This document shows positions 10,307-25,300 of a DNA stretch of 64,000 bases, piece by piece. Position 1 is the first letter of the stretch, and each line of letters begins with the position of its first letter. The notes beneath the pieces are model-generated. The model ran no database searches, had not been told where the DNA came from, and saw nothing but the letters and a program-made list of their open reading frames with translations. This DNA comes from Mastigias papua (taxonomy: Eukaryota; Cnidaria; Scyphozoa; Rhizostomeae; Mastigiidae). The stretch lies in contig OZ025275.1 in assembly GCA_964019165.1 (NCBI GenBank), positions 14,190,374 to 14,254,373 on the forward strand, written 5' to 3'. A program made the translations under genes and the position numbers.

Positions 10307-13300
10307 ATGGGTTTCGCGACAATACTAGATTTCCTCATAGAGCTGCTTCGACTTATTGTTGTAAAACTACAGAATATCATGGAACCTAGAAACAAAGAAG
10401 TCGTTGATTATTGTCTGAAGCTTGTAGGTGCAGAGTTCGTTGGCGAAACAAGCAACAAGGTTTGTTCTTAGGTTATATTCACACTGTTCCATATTCGTTT
10501 TTATCCGTTTTCATTTGTATCCGCTTTACTTGTTCACATTGCCCTGGGTAAATTTGAATACGCCTTGAAAACGATTAAGTGCTCACATCCCTCCGCCCCG
10601 GATAAATCAGAAAACGCTATGAAAATAAGACTTCTGCTAGAGTTTTGAAAAGTATCCGTTTTTGTGTATTCGCTGTTCATACTGCGTTTTTGCGTTTTCA
10701 AAAGTCTTTGTTTTCAAAGTGGGTTTTCAAAAGTCTTCGTTTTCATAGCGGAGCAATGTGAACGTAAGGCGAAAACGGATACTTTTTATCCGTTTTCATA
10801 AAAATACGGAGCAGTGTGAACGGGCCTCAGTATTGTTGGACAGGCTTGCTGGTCTGCCTAATGTATTGCGTGATCATGTTTACGAAATTCTATGTGTTGA
10901 TTAATAATTCAAATCCTTTAACACATCAGCACAACATGATGAAACAGAGACTAAGCGGGTGGGAGGCTTATTGTGCTCTTCTAATAGAATACCATTCAAC
11001 CAGCCTTGTCTCGTGCTATAAAACAGGCATATTACTGTTTTCGACCACTCTCAATAAAACAGGTAATATACAGTTGTTAGGTGCAGACATGCGTAAAAGG
11101 ATTCGCCAAGGCTACACGTAGGGGAAATGGCGGAATCAAATAATAATGGCGGACCTAGTAGCGATGGCGTCGACTTTCAACGACGACAAATCGATGCGAA
11201 AAGAAGCCGGGAAGCAGATGAAGCCATGTTACTTAACAAGTTAAGAGCTTCTTGTCAACTTCTTAAAGGTAAGGTAGATGCCCAAAGAAAGGCAAAGAAG
11301 CCAGCTAAGCCACCAAAAGTGGCTATCTATGAGAAATCAGATCCATTTGGGAGAAAAGCAAAGCGTAATGCCAGGCAGAGAGAAAACTATCGGATCAGGA
11401 AGGAAAAATCTGTTATGGCGAGCCACACTCTGACTGTGTCTTCAGCTGATTCAATTGTGTCTGATTATGATAATGTGGATGTTGGTGAAGTTTTGTATCA
11501 TGACGTACCTGATAACTATGGTAGGTGGTACAGTCAAATTGTATAGCAGCAATGAATTCCTTCTCCAAAAGCGTGAACTGATATTTCATTTTTTGATCAT
11601 TTGTAGAAACGGAGATAGCTGATATTGATATTAGCTCAGCGTGCATTTGTTGTAATTATCATTTATGAATTTTGCATCCTATTAGATTTGATGATTTGTT
11701 GACTTGAAGTGCAAAAATATAATTTTAGCAAGCATGTATGGAGCTTTAGAGATAGTTGATTTGCCTGCAGGTGAAGTGCATTTATAATTATCAGTAAAGA
11801 ACATTATGCACTGTTTTGTAAAGATGGTATTATTTTGGTTTTAATTCCAGATCCTGTTGCCTTTACAAATATTTAGGTTTTACAGCTGATAATCCTGAAA
11901 TAAATGAAGCAATTGCATCTTCTAATGAGCAAGGTATTTAATCTCATTCTATCAAAAAGTATTATTGAAAATATGTAAATATGGTATAGAAACACATGTG
12001 CATATATAAACTTATATACATAAACATATACATATACATATAAATGTACGTATTTTTCAATACAAAATACTGTAATGCCCATAGTGTAATGAATTTGAGA
12101 GATTGGTTTGAAGAACATACAAGGAAAGACAACCTCTTTTTTGATTGTAGCATTGAAAAAATTGATCTCAGAGCACAGACAGCTAAATGTTCGTTCTTCT
12201 AAGAAGAGGAATTGGCATGACCGAATGATGCATTTGGAAGATAGTTGGGCTGCAAAACGTGGGGAAATATTCTCCTGCATTGTTTCTCAACATAGACCTA
12301 TAGATGGGCCTTGTATGCAATGTCGCAATAAAGCAGCTGTCATATCATGTGCTGACTGTGCTTCATGGGCAAGTTATTTGTGTCCTACCTGTGACTATTC
12401 ATTTCACAAAACTGAACCTTTTCACAGAAGGTCAACATCTGCTGTATCAGGTTTTTGTGAGATGCTACCATCCAATGTGTTTGTGAATGTCAACAGCATG
12501 GAACGCGTTGAAAAGAGTAAGCTCATTTTGATATATGAAATATCATAAATCAATTCAGAAAGTTTTGCTTTGTAACTGATAGCTTAAGACAATTTAATGA
12601 TGGCACACCTTTATTGGTATTGGGATTATTCTTTGTCAGGAATTGCCAGAGATGGTTATCATAGCAAGTGAGCTATACCCATATATATTTAGCAAGTGAG
12701 CTATAGATCCTTGTGTGTACTAAACATTTATCAGTAATTAAATGTTTTATTACATATAGGTAGCTTTCTCTATTTGAAGCCATCATCGTGCAGTTTATGC
12801 AGACTGGAGATGTATACAACATCATCTTGGTCAATGAATGGAGCAGACAAATGCATTGTTGTTACCTTATCAGGTAGGTGTTAAGCACAATTGGTCACTG
12901 AAGAACTACTCTCATATGATATTTCTATGGTTATGGCTGCTGATATAATAGTTGATGAATTACTCATAAATTTTACAGGTCGATATGATGTTGAAGTTCC
13001 AAGAGTTATTTGTCAAAATTGTGGAAGCTGTGAAAAGCTATTGACTCTCACAACTGTTCTTGAGAACAAATACTGGCCTGGCTCTACAGAATCAATTTCC
13101 ACCATTTTTTCTCAAGAAGTTTTCACCTTTTGGAACCTGTTACAAAAACTTCAACCCACAACATCAGAGTCTGCCTTTTTGTCTGTTTTAGAAGAATTAT
13201 CAGAGTTGAGAGGTAACGTAAGTGAAATGACATCACTTGGATATAGAAGCTGTTCCTAGTTATAAAGTTGTGTTATAGCTTTGCAGTATACCAACTATTG

Positions 13301-16300
13301 CTATTTTATGATGTCTTCACAGAAGCTTCTGATAGTTCATGAGCAGAACATTAGCATTTCTGATATTGAACAATATTTTCCGTCATTCGATGTAAATAGG
13401 CATACCATTGCTATTTCTTTTGAGCAGGTTCCATCTATAAATCGTACAGCTTTTGGAAGGTCTTTTAAAGAATGGAAGTATTGCCAATATGAACTGCAGA
13501 AGTTGCAGGGTAAAGACTGGATGGAATGCCCCCCATGTTTTGAAAGACAGCACTCAGTCCATGCAGACGGTAACAGCAAGCTGAAGCGGCTTATGAAATC
13601 TGGGTGGTAGGTTGATTTCATGTTTATCTTTTTACATTACCCCAGTGGAATCAGGCTATAGTTTTTTCTAATTATCCTACACTGTGATAAATCCCTGAGG
13701 GACATTACATACCATAGCCAGTAGAACAGAATGAATTCCTATCATCTATCAAATCTCTTCAGTGACTTTGATATGAACACATCTGTGGTGTAATGGTAAC
13801 ACTTCTCTGGAAGGTTCAGAGAGAATCCAGGTTCAAATCCTGGCAGATGCATTGTCATGAAGGCATTTGATATGGAATAGAGATTAGGAGGGAATTGATT
13901 AATAAGTGCTTTTTTGTAGTATGCTTGATAAACTAATTTCAATACTGATTAATAATAGAGTATGGAAAAGGACTGTGTATCATACAATTGTAAGATAACT
14001 CCTTTCTTATCAAGCTCTAGAGGTAGCTCTTACTACCAAGGACAATTTGTCGTACAGAATCAGAAGGTGGAAGAGTTTGTTAAAAAGATAAGAAAGACAA
14101 CAACAGTATGTGACCCCAACTTTTAATTTTGAAAAGCTTTTCTGTATTGCTACAGATGTAATATTCCTATATATAGGAATCACTATTATATACATATTTG
14201 TGTTTCCTTAGTTGCTATTCCTCTTCATTTATGTAAATGCAATAATCATATTGAAATGCTTTAAAATTTCCTCAACTTCATTTCCTCTTCTGTTCTGTAA
14301 CTTTTTTTTACAATATGCATATATATATGCTGTAGGATGTCAGAACTGGCAACAGTTGTGGAGACAGTATTTGGGATGCTGCTGCAAATATTGCACGTCG
14401 AAAGGCAAAGCTGGATGAAACGGGGTTGTATTTGTGTGCATGCAGACACCAGATTGCACAAAAGGCTTTGAATATGTTTCAAGGGGAGATTTATGCATAC
14501 CCATTGTACCTACAAAAGCACTTTGCAATTCCAAAGCAGATTGGCTATTTTTGGCAAGATGTAATTTGCCAGTATTGGCCTTGGCTAAGAAGGGTGGATC
14601 ATGATGTTGCAGATAAACTGGTGCCAGCATTGTCAGTCATGCATGCAAAGGGACATGCTTGGTACTGTGAGGTAATATTCAGAAATGAACCATTACAGCA
14701 GTGTTGCTATATCTCAATATGCTGCATCTATCATAACTGTTCTTTGTACTTAGAGGTTAATATGGAAACATTTGCCATCTGTTTTAGATTATTTGGGGAG
14801 GTAGATGGGTTGAAGGCACTGGACTGACCACAGGTGAAGAAGTGGAACTGGTGAACAGCTACATATCCAAGCTGGCTTTGGTAACTAAACGGATGTTACC
14901 AGAAGGTATTTTGCATGCAGAGACTTGTGTCGATATATATATACATATATACATATATATGTTTGTAAATGCAGTTGAGTTTTTGTTTCAGATGTGTCTT
15001 CAAATACACGCTGCTTTAACAAAGAACCATACCTTTCAGGACGAGAAGAATTACTTACTGAATGCATAATGCATTGGAATAACAGGAAAATCTTGAATCT
15101 TCCTGCACAGCTGGTGAAAAGATACAAAAGGGTTAGGGCATTATGAATTAGTTGACATCAATGAAAGTTTTAAGTATAGTTTGTAATTTTACTGAATGAT
15201 ATATGACAAGCGAAGAGAATTGCATTTGCTTAGAACCATCATCGTTGCTACAAAACACTGTTCTTAGTAGTTATTTATTGCACTTTAAGTAGTTATTGTA
15301 CCAATTCTAGGCTCAAAATTCCTTGAACGTCGCGGAGAAAGAGTTTCTAGCTCTTTGTTGTGAAAGCAGCATTGAATGCAATCGCGTTGATTTTGATAGA
15401 TGGAAGTTGGATTTACAGGAGTTTGCTAGAGGTCAGTGAAGGAAATTTTGCAACTGTGATAAAGATGAAACTTGCTTCCTTCCTCTTACTATAATTTAAA
15501 GAGACGTTTATCTAGCAGGAAAGGATGAAGATACTTAATTGTCTTAATTTTTTCATGTATTGTATGTATACATATAGTAGCATGTAATATAAGTAGAGAA
15601 GCACAGACACAAACACACACACACACACACACACATGTATATATGGACATAATGCTCTCCTCCTTTTAGCTAGAAAAGAGTCGAGAGAATCGGTCTGTCA
15701 TACCTATTTGGAGGAGTATGTTATTCAGCTTGCAGAACTATGTAGCCTTCAAAAACTTCCTGAGGAGATCGAAGGAATCAACAAAGAAGACTATAGCAAG
15801 TTCTATAGACAATACAGTGCAATTAGGGAGCCAAGAAAACATGATAAAAGAACTTTGGAAGTAAAGCAGATGGACGCGATTCGTAATTTCTCTTGTATGG
15901 AAAACATTGATTGCAGCACCCCTTTACGCAATATGCAGCTTGACTTATTGAAAGCCCTACAACTACAGTTGGAGAAGGCTTTTCTCTCAAAGTTCCAAAT
16001 TTCAGCCAATGCACGCAAATTTGCCGGTAAGAGTGACAGAAATTGCCAAGATGAGAAATAGGATGCTATAGAAACTTTGAGCGGCAATGTAAACGTTGCC
16101 TTTATGTTCAATCTTACTACAGTACACCATTCAGATTTATAATTGCTGCCTCGATAATTACTTCCAGGCTTCTACCTCCTTCAATTCTCCATTTGCCATC
16201 CCATTTGTGTATAGTTTCTTTCAATGTTTTGCATGCCATATTCCTTCCCTTTCTTACACCTAAAACACTACGGTTCGCGTTGTAGAAACGAGCAAGCATT

Positions 16301-19300
16301 TTGTTCAGCTCATGAAGAAGGCAAGAAAGCAGCAAGAATGTATAGAAAAGAAAGTCTTTATTTATAATTCTCTAGCAGCTGACTTGAAACTAACGCCAAT
16401 ATCGGTGTCTGATGTGAATAACGGGAAACTGTTTTGGATGGAGCATGATTCAATTGAAGGTTATTGTTTGTGATGCTTTTATTGCTTTAATTGTTAGCGA
16501 GGAATTATATCTATATATGGTATGCCAGAATGTACTATAAGAATAGAATACTCTGCATTAGGAATCAATTGACCCTGAAATTGGTATGTTTGCTTCTGTT
16601 CTTTAACGTAGGTGAATCATTGTCAGTAAAGCGACAGATTGTTGAAAAACTAATCTGCAAGCGGAGGGCTGAAGAGGAGATTGCCATACTTCAGCGCGAG
16701 ATGTGCGATTATATGAGATTTTACGTCGAAAAGGTCATACCATATTTAGAAAGCGAATTGCTAGAGATCGAAGAAATCACCAACAACAATGGACACGAAG
16801 GTATGGAGAGTTTCACGGATTTATGAAGTATTGGATGTTGCATTCCTCTCTTAAAACATTTCTACTGAGCTGGGTGTTAAATAACATGTAAATAATTATC
16901 TTGCAAATAATTCACCTCTATATATCATGGGTGAGTTCTGTTATAGTCCAAAAAGTAACCCTTGTCGATTGCTCTTTCAGGCTCTGATCAACAAACTGCT
17001 ATACTTTCGGAAGGAGCAGCTTCTTTGGTAATGTTTGTTTCAGATTCAGTAGTTTATGGTAAATTGCTAATAAGGATTGTAGGGATGAATACTGATTGCA
17101 GGCTAGATTAGGTTATTTGCTAATTGATGCTAATTCATATACTGCACCTTAGCAGCAAAGTTGCCCAACAATGTGCATATTATTCCTATTGATAGCTAGC
17201 AATTCTTGTATTGATTTATTGTTCTTTCTCGGTTGTAGGCATCTGATAGGTACAGTTGCAATGTTACAACTAGAGCTATTGCACTTGGTTTCCAATCTCT
17301 ATTGAGACAGGGAATCCACTTTGCTTACTCACAGTTAAGGAAAGCAGCGGAAGAGTTCTCAGTTATATACTCTGTCGATATGACTATTGTTAGCGCGACA
17401 GAGGCATACTTTGATAAAGTAGCTGCTGCCTCCAGCTTTGCACCTGACCTTAATAGTGAAGAGTCCGATGATGACAGTACTGTGGATGATGACGGAGACA
17501 TCGTTGCTTTCCCGAAAGTAAATCTGGAAATATCGCAATGCTCGCTGTTATATGACTTGAACCCGTGTGTTCTCCTTTATGACACGTTCGAGTGTGACAC
17601 CGAATTCCTCCTACTGTCTAATGATGTTTCTCTCCACGCCTGTAGGCAGAGTAAATCTGCAGATATTGTTCCAGTTGACAAGTCATTTGACCAAAGAGTA
17701 GGCATATTTAGTGGCTTTATTCTCTGCTATCTCCTTGAAAAGTCACAAATTGATATGCCAATAGGTATGTGGGCAAGATGCCGGCAATTTCTGTCACTGG
17801 TTCAGTTGATTTGTCATGCAATTTCTGAAGGAATGAAAGTATACGAATTTTTCAAAGCATGTTTGCCTAACGGTGATATGTCAGCAAATCAGGGTGCTAC
17901 TTTATTAAAAGAAATGATTACCATCAATAGCTTTGAAGAGTATCCTGTATTCATTGAAAATGTTGACGCAGAATTATTATTAGAACTTCAAGTTGCTCAG
18001 ATATGTGCGACGAGACGCAGGAAAATTGCACTTTATACTGTTGACTCTAAAACACTAGTATTAATGATGGATCCACATTTTGTGGCATTCATTAACATGA
18101 TGAACAATCGCTTTCATGGCCATGATGGAGGCTCTCTGATTATTCGTGCCATTGAGTGCAAGAAATCGTTTGTTCAAACGGTTGCACAGCTGATGGGTAT
18201 TGAACATACTTCTTGTGGTAGTTTGTGGATTATGAAATGTTAGCTGCTAATTTACAACTTGTGAACTTATGCATAGGTCAATATAAGAAAAGCTAGTCGG
18301 TAGGTGTAGGGGCCAGGAATCCAAATGTGAAGGTCATTCGGAAGTGTGTGCGAAAATTATGGAATACGTCTTTCAGTTATTCCAACTCATTGAATTGAAT
18401 TGTATCTTGAAACCCCGCTTTGCGTGCAAATGTTGGCAGGAGGGTGTTATGGAGCATGTGTCACGTAATGTCCCTGGAATAAGCCTCACCGAAAAAAAAG
18501 AAAATAAACCCGAAGGGGACCATTTAGATTATTTACGTTATAGTTTGTGATTCTAATCGTGTGTATATACTTACATTGCTTTGTTAGGGGTCAGTCATTT
18601 ATAACTCTGGGTAGTAGGGCGGGCTAGAATTGGGTAGGGCATGAAAACCTTTTCTAGGATACTTGGGGGGTATGAAACTTTGTAGAGAATTTTTGAGGGA
18701 TATGACATCCTTTAGAGACAAAATCTAATGAAAATCAACTTTATGACCTGCAGAAGTCTATTGAACACTGTATACGTATCTAGTTGCCTGAGTTCATCCA
18801 ATAGCAATTTTTCTCTGATTTAAGTTTTTTGTGGTATACTGTGTTCTTGTAGTGCTCTTATTAGCATTCATCATAGCTGTTTGCTCAAATGAAGTTTCAA
18901 GCATAAATCAACTTTTCATGAAAACTTTTCTGTGCCTTATACAAAGAAATCTCACAAAGAATGATATTTACATCATTGTATACAAAGGTTCTCCATGCAA
19001 TTTTTCCCAGCAAGTAATTTTGCAGAACACATTTTCATTATGTGATCTTTCAAGTAGATGATAGTGGCAATGGTGACTTTAAAAGTAGCAATGAAGAAAT
19101 CTATGCTAAAATCCTTACAGGGTAGATAGCAAATGGGGATATGAACTTTATTACTTATTTTTCCATAGGGTATGAAAACTTTTAGACAAAAATTGAAGGG
19201 GTATAAAACTTTTGACCATTTTGTAAATTCTAACCCGCCCCGGTACCCAGAGTTATAAATGACTGACCCCTTATGTACTTTTCAGTGCCGAAAAAAATCA

Positions 19301-22300
19301 AAATATTCCCTGCGAAAAATACAGTATCCCTGAAAAATCTTCAAAATTAATAAAAGGGATTTTAACAATCGGGGATAGGGGGAATTATTCGGTACTCGAA
19401 AGTATATACATTTATTAACTAATTTGTCTTTGTAACTCAATCACACTTTTGAAATACTCGTTTTGATTATGAGCACGTCATCATGTTACCAGTGGTTTCA
19501 AATTCCTAATTTGGAACTTTTTTACAATCGTTACGAACACATTTCAGGAAGAATAGTGGTAGAAATATTTATACAGGTTAAAAACCTTTTCAGTGCCAAA
19601 AGGCACTGTTATCAATGAGGGCCCTGTTTTGAAAAGAATATAAATTGACTTTAAAAGTAGTTGCTAAACTTGCCTTAAAGTGTAAAGAAACAAATAGTTA
19701 AACGTTTATAATGGCCTATGTAATGAACTAGTTGTTCAAGAATTGTTATCATATTGGTAATCAAGTATAATAAGATAATGGGCTTTTGGCTTCATTACTA
19801 TAATCATCGAGATCTAGTATAACGATTTTGCCTTCTTTGTCTGACGGGTTAATAATATTATGAGGGTTAGAGACCAGTTCCTTGAGAGATGATTTTTCGG
19901 TTTCTGACAAATTGTCAGGCTGTACTCTGTAGTGTTGTTGGTCTGACAAGTCCCTATAGACATCTGAGAGATATTGCTGTATTGAAGAATTCTTAGTTTA
20001 TAGTGGATTGCACGACGAGTGATTGTAAAAGGGGGCATCAATTTTTTTTTCTATTTCAGCAATCATTTGTGTTGGTAAATGTGATTCATGGGTATAGGTT
20101 TTGGAACGGGGACAAATGAGATGCCCCTAGGCAGGAACTCTTCTTGTGAAATAGTAAGTCAACACGACTCAGATTGGCAAATGTTTTGAGGAACCATTTC
20201 AACTGGCAAGGATTTTTTGGGGTCGTTTCTTGAAAGAGGCTTTCCTCCTTTGTCAGGGACCGAGGAGCAGTCTGAAAGTGGGGGCGGGGGGGGCTAAAAT
20301 TTAGCAAAGCGAGAAAGAATGGGGGACTTGGGCTTGCCTTAGAATTAAAACTCCGCCCCTTTAAACATCAAAGGATTGGTTATCTCTGAAAAGCTACAGT
20401 AATCAATCATTAGCGAATTCTTTCGACCTCTTTAAAACATTATTGTTTATTTTCGAAAAAAGTGGGGGGGGCCTGTTTGTGGGTATAACTGATTTATTAG
20501 TTTTCTTTCACCTATGCGAGAAATCCACGTGCAAAAAATTGAAGATGTATTTCAACCAAATTTAGCTTGCACAGACAGTAATCTGGAGAAAATGTTATTA
20601 CATGTATTCAGTACACTAAGTGAAGAATTACTTACTTGTATATACACTTGTGGGTCAAGCACGGATCCATGGGGGGGGGGCAGGACACCAAAAGTGGTAA
20701 TATCCCGTACTGGGAAAATTATTGGTCACAGGCATGCTACGTGAATTATATAATGATAAATAACAAATGGATGGAGCACTGTACAACAATTCAAAAGTTT
20801 TGAAAGGGCCTGGCAATGAACCCCCCCCCCCCCTAAATGGCCCAAGAAAACCAACATTTATATTGTGATTTTACAGGAAGTCTTTACATCAGCCAACTTA
20901 CTTTCTGAAAGATAGGTGCAGTTCCTATTTATTCATATTCTTTATGGTTTGGTTTCATCTCGGTTTTTTTCAGGGAAGTTATGCTCAGTCACACCCAGCA
21001 CTTGACAACTACCGCTAAAGATGGAAATTTAGCTAAGACTGTTTGTCATGTTGCGCTGCTATAGGAAATGCTTTTATGGAAGAAGTACAGGTTTTTTTTT
21101 ATATAATAAACAAACTTTTGCCGTTCACCCTGGATGGTTCTTAATATTATGCCCCATCCAGCCTTGATTTTTTCTCAAGTGTCTCTTGAAATTTCCTAGA
21201 GCGACAAGGCAACTATGATATGATAAATCAAATTTTTATTTATAAACACCTGAATGACTGATGTGGTTTGCATTTTTTTCCCAGTTCAATTAACAATTTC
21301 CTCCCAGGCAAAAACAGATTTTAAAGTTTGCTTTTCAATCTCAGCCTGCCTGCTTCTTAACTTCTTACTGATTTGAACCTCATTTTTCTTATATCTATTT
21401 TCCGTATAGAAAGAAAAACTTGTATTTATGGTCATCAAAACACCCATGCTGCCTCCACACTAGTAGCAGTAACTAGGCATTTACAATTATGCACAATACA
21501 AATTATATGGTACGAAATGCAAAATATATGTGAAAAAGTCAACCTGTATGGAGATTCAAATTGCGACTTAATTGAATATTGAAAAGGAATGACATGGCAA
21601 TGAAGATGGCATATCAAGGACCATTAGTCATTTCAAAGCGTGTCATTATAGTGATATTGGAGCATGAATTGTAACTTTAAAGATCTATTTTCACTAAAGA
21701 TATGTTGTCCCCACAAATAATTTGCTGCATATTTACCTCCCTCTTACTTCCGTCAATGTTCAATTAATTCACAACAGGTTCTTTGTTACCAAACGGTATT
21801 TAAATAATTCTCTGGGGTCACTACAGTGTATGTGCGTGTTTGTCTGTGTGTGTTATATTATACATATATGTACATAACAAATGTACTACAATTAAGGAGC
21901 AGAAGGAACTTGTGGCAAAGTCACATTACCGCCTTTCCATATGTTACAATTTCTTGGAGAGCAAATACTTTTTTCAATTTTTGCACATCATACCTTGTAC
22001 CACTAGAAAAGCTTCTGTATACGACCAGTGATACGCGTACCATAGGTCGGGAACCCCTACTGTAGGCACAAATTGTACAGTTAAGGAATCGGTCAACGGT
22101 TCAAGAATCATATTCAAGGAGTAAGGCCAGTAGACATACATTTTCATTTCAATAAGAACATTTCTTTCTACAGTTTCTCCCAATTCGATTGACAAATTAT
22201 CATCATGTGTCTTCTTCACATATTGCCACTACGAGGACTCCTGCGAAATCAATCAATAGTTTCAGAGTGCAGACTTCTTATCTTTCTGTATTCCGAAGAG

Positions 22301-25300
22301 ATCAATAGCAGGCTGTAAAATATTTCAGTGCATATACATATATATACCCTCACAATCATTTGTGCATAGCGAAGAGCATCATAGAGACTCAAAGAGATAG
22401 ATGATAAGCAGCTACCTTTGAAAGATGTCTATTCATTCATATTCCTCGTTGATTGGAGAAGAGCACGCAAAACTGTAACAAAACAACTTGCCATATTAAT
22501 TCACGAGGATATGTTTATCGGTCGAGGAAAAGCTAGAAATTGAACCATGATAGCAAGTGGCCAAAACTGCTTGGAAACTGTTATCAGTTCCATATATCCT
22601 TCAGGAAATGTTGTCTCATCAATGTGTTACTCAAAAGCACGTATGATGCTTAACGCTAGGAGAAAATCATACATGATGCGGATATGATAGAAATTGAATG
22701 AGGAAACTGTTCTCAAATAGAACCTATCAGGCAAAAGCTCATCTTTAAAGGAATCGAACAAACAACTAGCATTTACCTTCAGGCTTCACTCGCAATATTC
22801 TCATTTTCGTCGAAACTGGATCATAGGAGAGGGTATGATTAGATAAGAAACAGGAAAAACATCTACAATTTCATAACTTCCAACAATGGATATGAAAGGT
22901 ATACTTACTCTAGCAAAGACACTACCCTACTCTAATGAAAGGAACATAAAATGGTGTCACGGTGAATCTGTGGGGTACTAAATTGCAACAAGCCTGTGGC
23001 ATTGGGCACCGCTACACTTGTTGATTCTGGAGACAAAAGTAAACTTATTTTGATATCACAAGGTAGACATCAAGATAATACACAAAAAATATACGCAAAA
23101 CAGTATACTATGAGGGTATTAAATGCAAACAAACCTGTTGAATTGGGCACCACTAAACTTGTTGATTCTGGAGACAAAAGTTAATATAATTTTATATCAC
23201 AAGGTAGACATCAAGATAATACACAAAAAATATACGCAAAACAGTATACTAGGAGGGTATTAAATGCAAACAAACCTGTTGAATTGGGCACCACTAAACT
23301 TGTTGATTCTGGAGACAAAAGTTAATATAATTTTATATCACAAGGTAGACATCAAGATAATACACAAAAAATATACGCAAAACAGTATACTAGGAGGGTA
23401 TTAAATGCAAACAAACCTGTTGAATTGGGCACCACTAAACTTGTTGATTCTGGAGACAAAAGTTAATATAATTTTATATCACAAGGTAGACATCAAGATA
23501 ATACACAAAAAATATACGCAAAACAGTATACTAGGAGGGTATTAAATGCAAACAAACCTGTTGAATTGGGCACCACTAAACTTGTTGATTCTGGAGACAA
23601 AAGTTAATATAATTTTATATCACAAGGTAGACATCAAGATAATACACAAAAAATATACGCAAAACAGTATACTAGGAGGGTATTAAATGCAAACTAACCT
23701 GTTGAATTGGGCACTGCTACACTTGTTGATTCTAGGGACAAAAGTAAATATATTTTGATATCACAAGGTAGACATCAAGATAATACACAAAAATATATGT
23801 AAAACAGTATACTATGAGGGTATTAAACGCAAACAAACCTGTTGAATTGGGCACCGCTACACTTGTTGAATCTAGGGACAAAAGTAAATATATTTTGATA
23901 TCACAAGGTAGACATCAAAATAATACACAAAAATATATGTAAAACAGTATACTATGAGGGTATTAAACGCAAACAAACCTGTTGAATTGGGCACCGCTAT
24001 ACTTGTTGAATCTAGGGACAAAAGTAAATATATTTTGATATCACAAGGTAGACATCAAAATAATACACAAAAATATACATAAAACAGTATACTATGAGGG
24101 TATTAAATGCAAACTAACCTGTTGAATTGGGCACTGCTACACTTGTTGATTCTAGAGACAAAAGTAAATATATTTTGATATCACAGGATAGATATCAAAT
24201 TAATACACAGAAACATATGCAACAAAAATGTACTAGGGGGTATTAAATGGAAACAAATGTGTTCCATTGGGGGCTGCTATAAGAGTTGATGCTATTATAC
24301 TTGTTGTTGATAATGTAGAGTTAACATTATTAGGAAAATATATATGCAAAAAGTATACTTGGTGGTATTGAATGCCAACAAACCTGTAGCACTTGGTACC
24401 TCGCTACTTGTTGAGGCTGGAAATAAGTAGTGAGGTAGTAAAGACTAAAGGTTATCTTAGCGCTCATGGCAAACTACTTCATGGAAATATGGTGTAGGGG
24501 TAGTAACAGAATAAAACTCTCACAACTGCAGCTTGCCAACATACAAACAAACCAGATACAAAAATATCATAGACATAAAATTGGGTATTGGTACCCTACA
24601 TGAGTATGTTATGAAAAGCCACATAATACCATTCCATTTAAAATCTGAGAACTTTACGTATAGGAGAAATGTTAATAAGGAAATGAATCTTGGTACTATT
24701 GGTAATACAAAAGAGATACTGAAATAAAGCATACCAGTAGCTTGATGTAACATGAAATGCCTAAATGATTCCCACACCAGCTTTCCATGGTTGGACAGCA
24801 GGAACTGTTCTCCTGCACTTCCTGCTGGGCTGTAGGAAAAAAAGTTGCTTTTTTTTGGATTCCTATGGAATGCCATCACAACAACTTCACATCCCTGCTC
24901 AAAAACCATTTTGTCAACCTAAAAAAAATTTTCTGCAATAAAATCTGCTACCATCATATGCCAATACCTATTTTCCAAGAACTCATTTCTAACTTCCTTG
25001 CATACACCTACCCGTCTCTTAAGGACTTTCTTCTCATCCGTGAACTTGTTTGATGAGTTGCTTTTGATATGCCCTTTAACTTCAGTCCTACTCTTTCTTT
25101 GAAACTCATGCCCACAACTGGGGCAGCATCTAACTTTTATGTTAACACGTGCATAACAGCTACCACACTGCCTGGATGCACATGCCTAGTAATGAAATAT
25201 ATGTTATTAAATGACTTTTCAGTACATCAACTCCTACTTGTACAGCAAAAAGCTATGTCTAAAAGGTATGTACATATACACAATATATGACACATTTCCA

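Noticed and set aside
11607..11651. Small extra KDZ exon (ETEIADIDIS)
   Set aside because: The acceptor is good but the donor is weak and the frame is kept without it; left out of the main model.
22965..24430. Regularly spaced repeats that might suggest a CRISPR array
   Set aside because: The whole 141-bp period is repeated, with no unique spacers, and the genome is eukaryotic. It is a satellite.
24520..24909. 129-codon minus-strand ORF with hydrophobic stretches
   Set aside because: No family similarity, overlapping plus-strand ORFs, and located in inserted intronic sequence.
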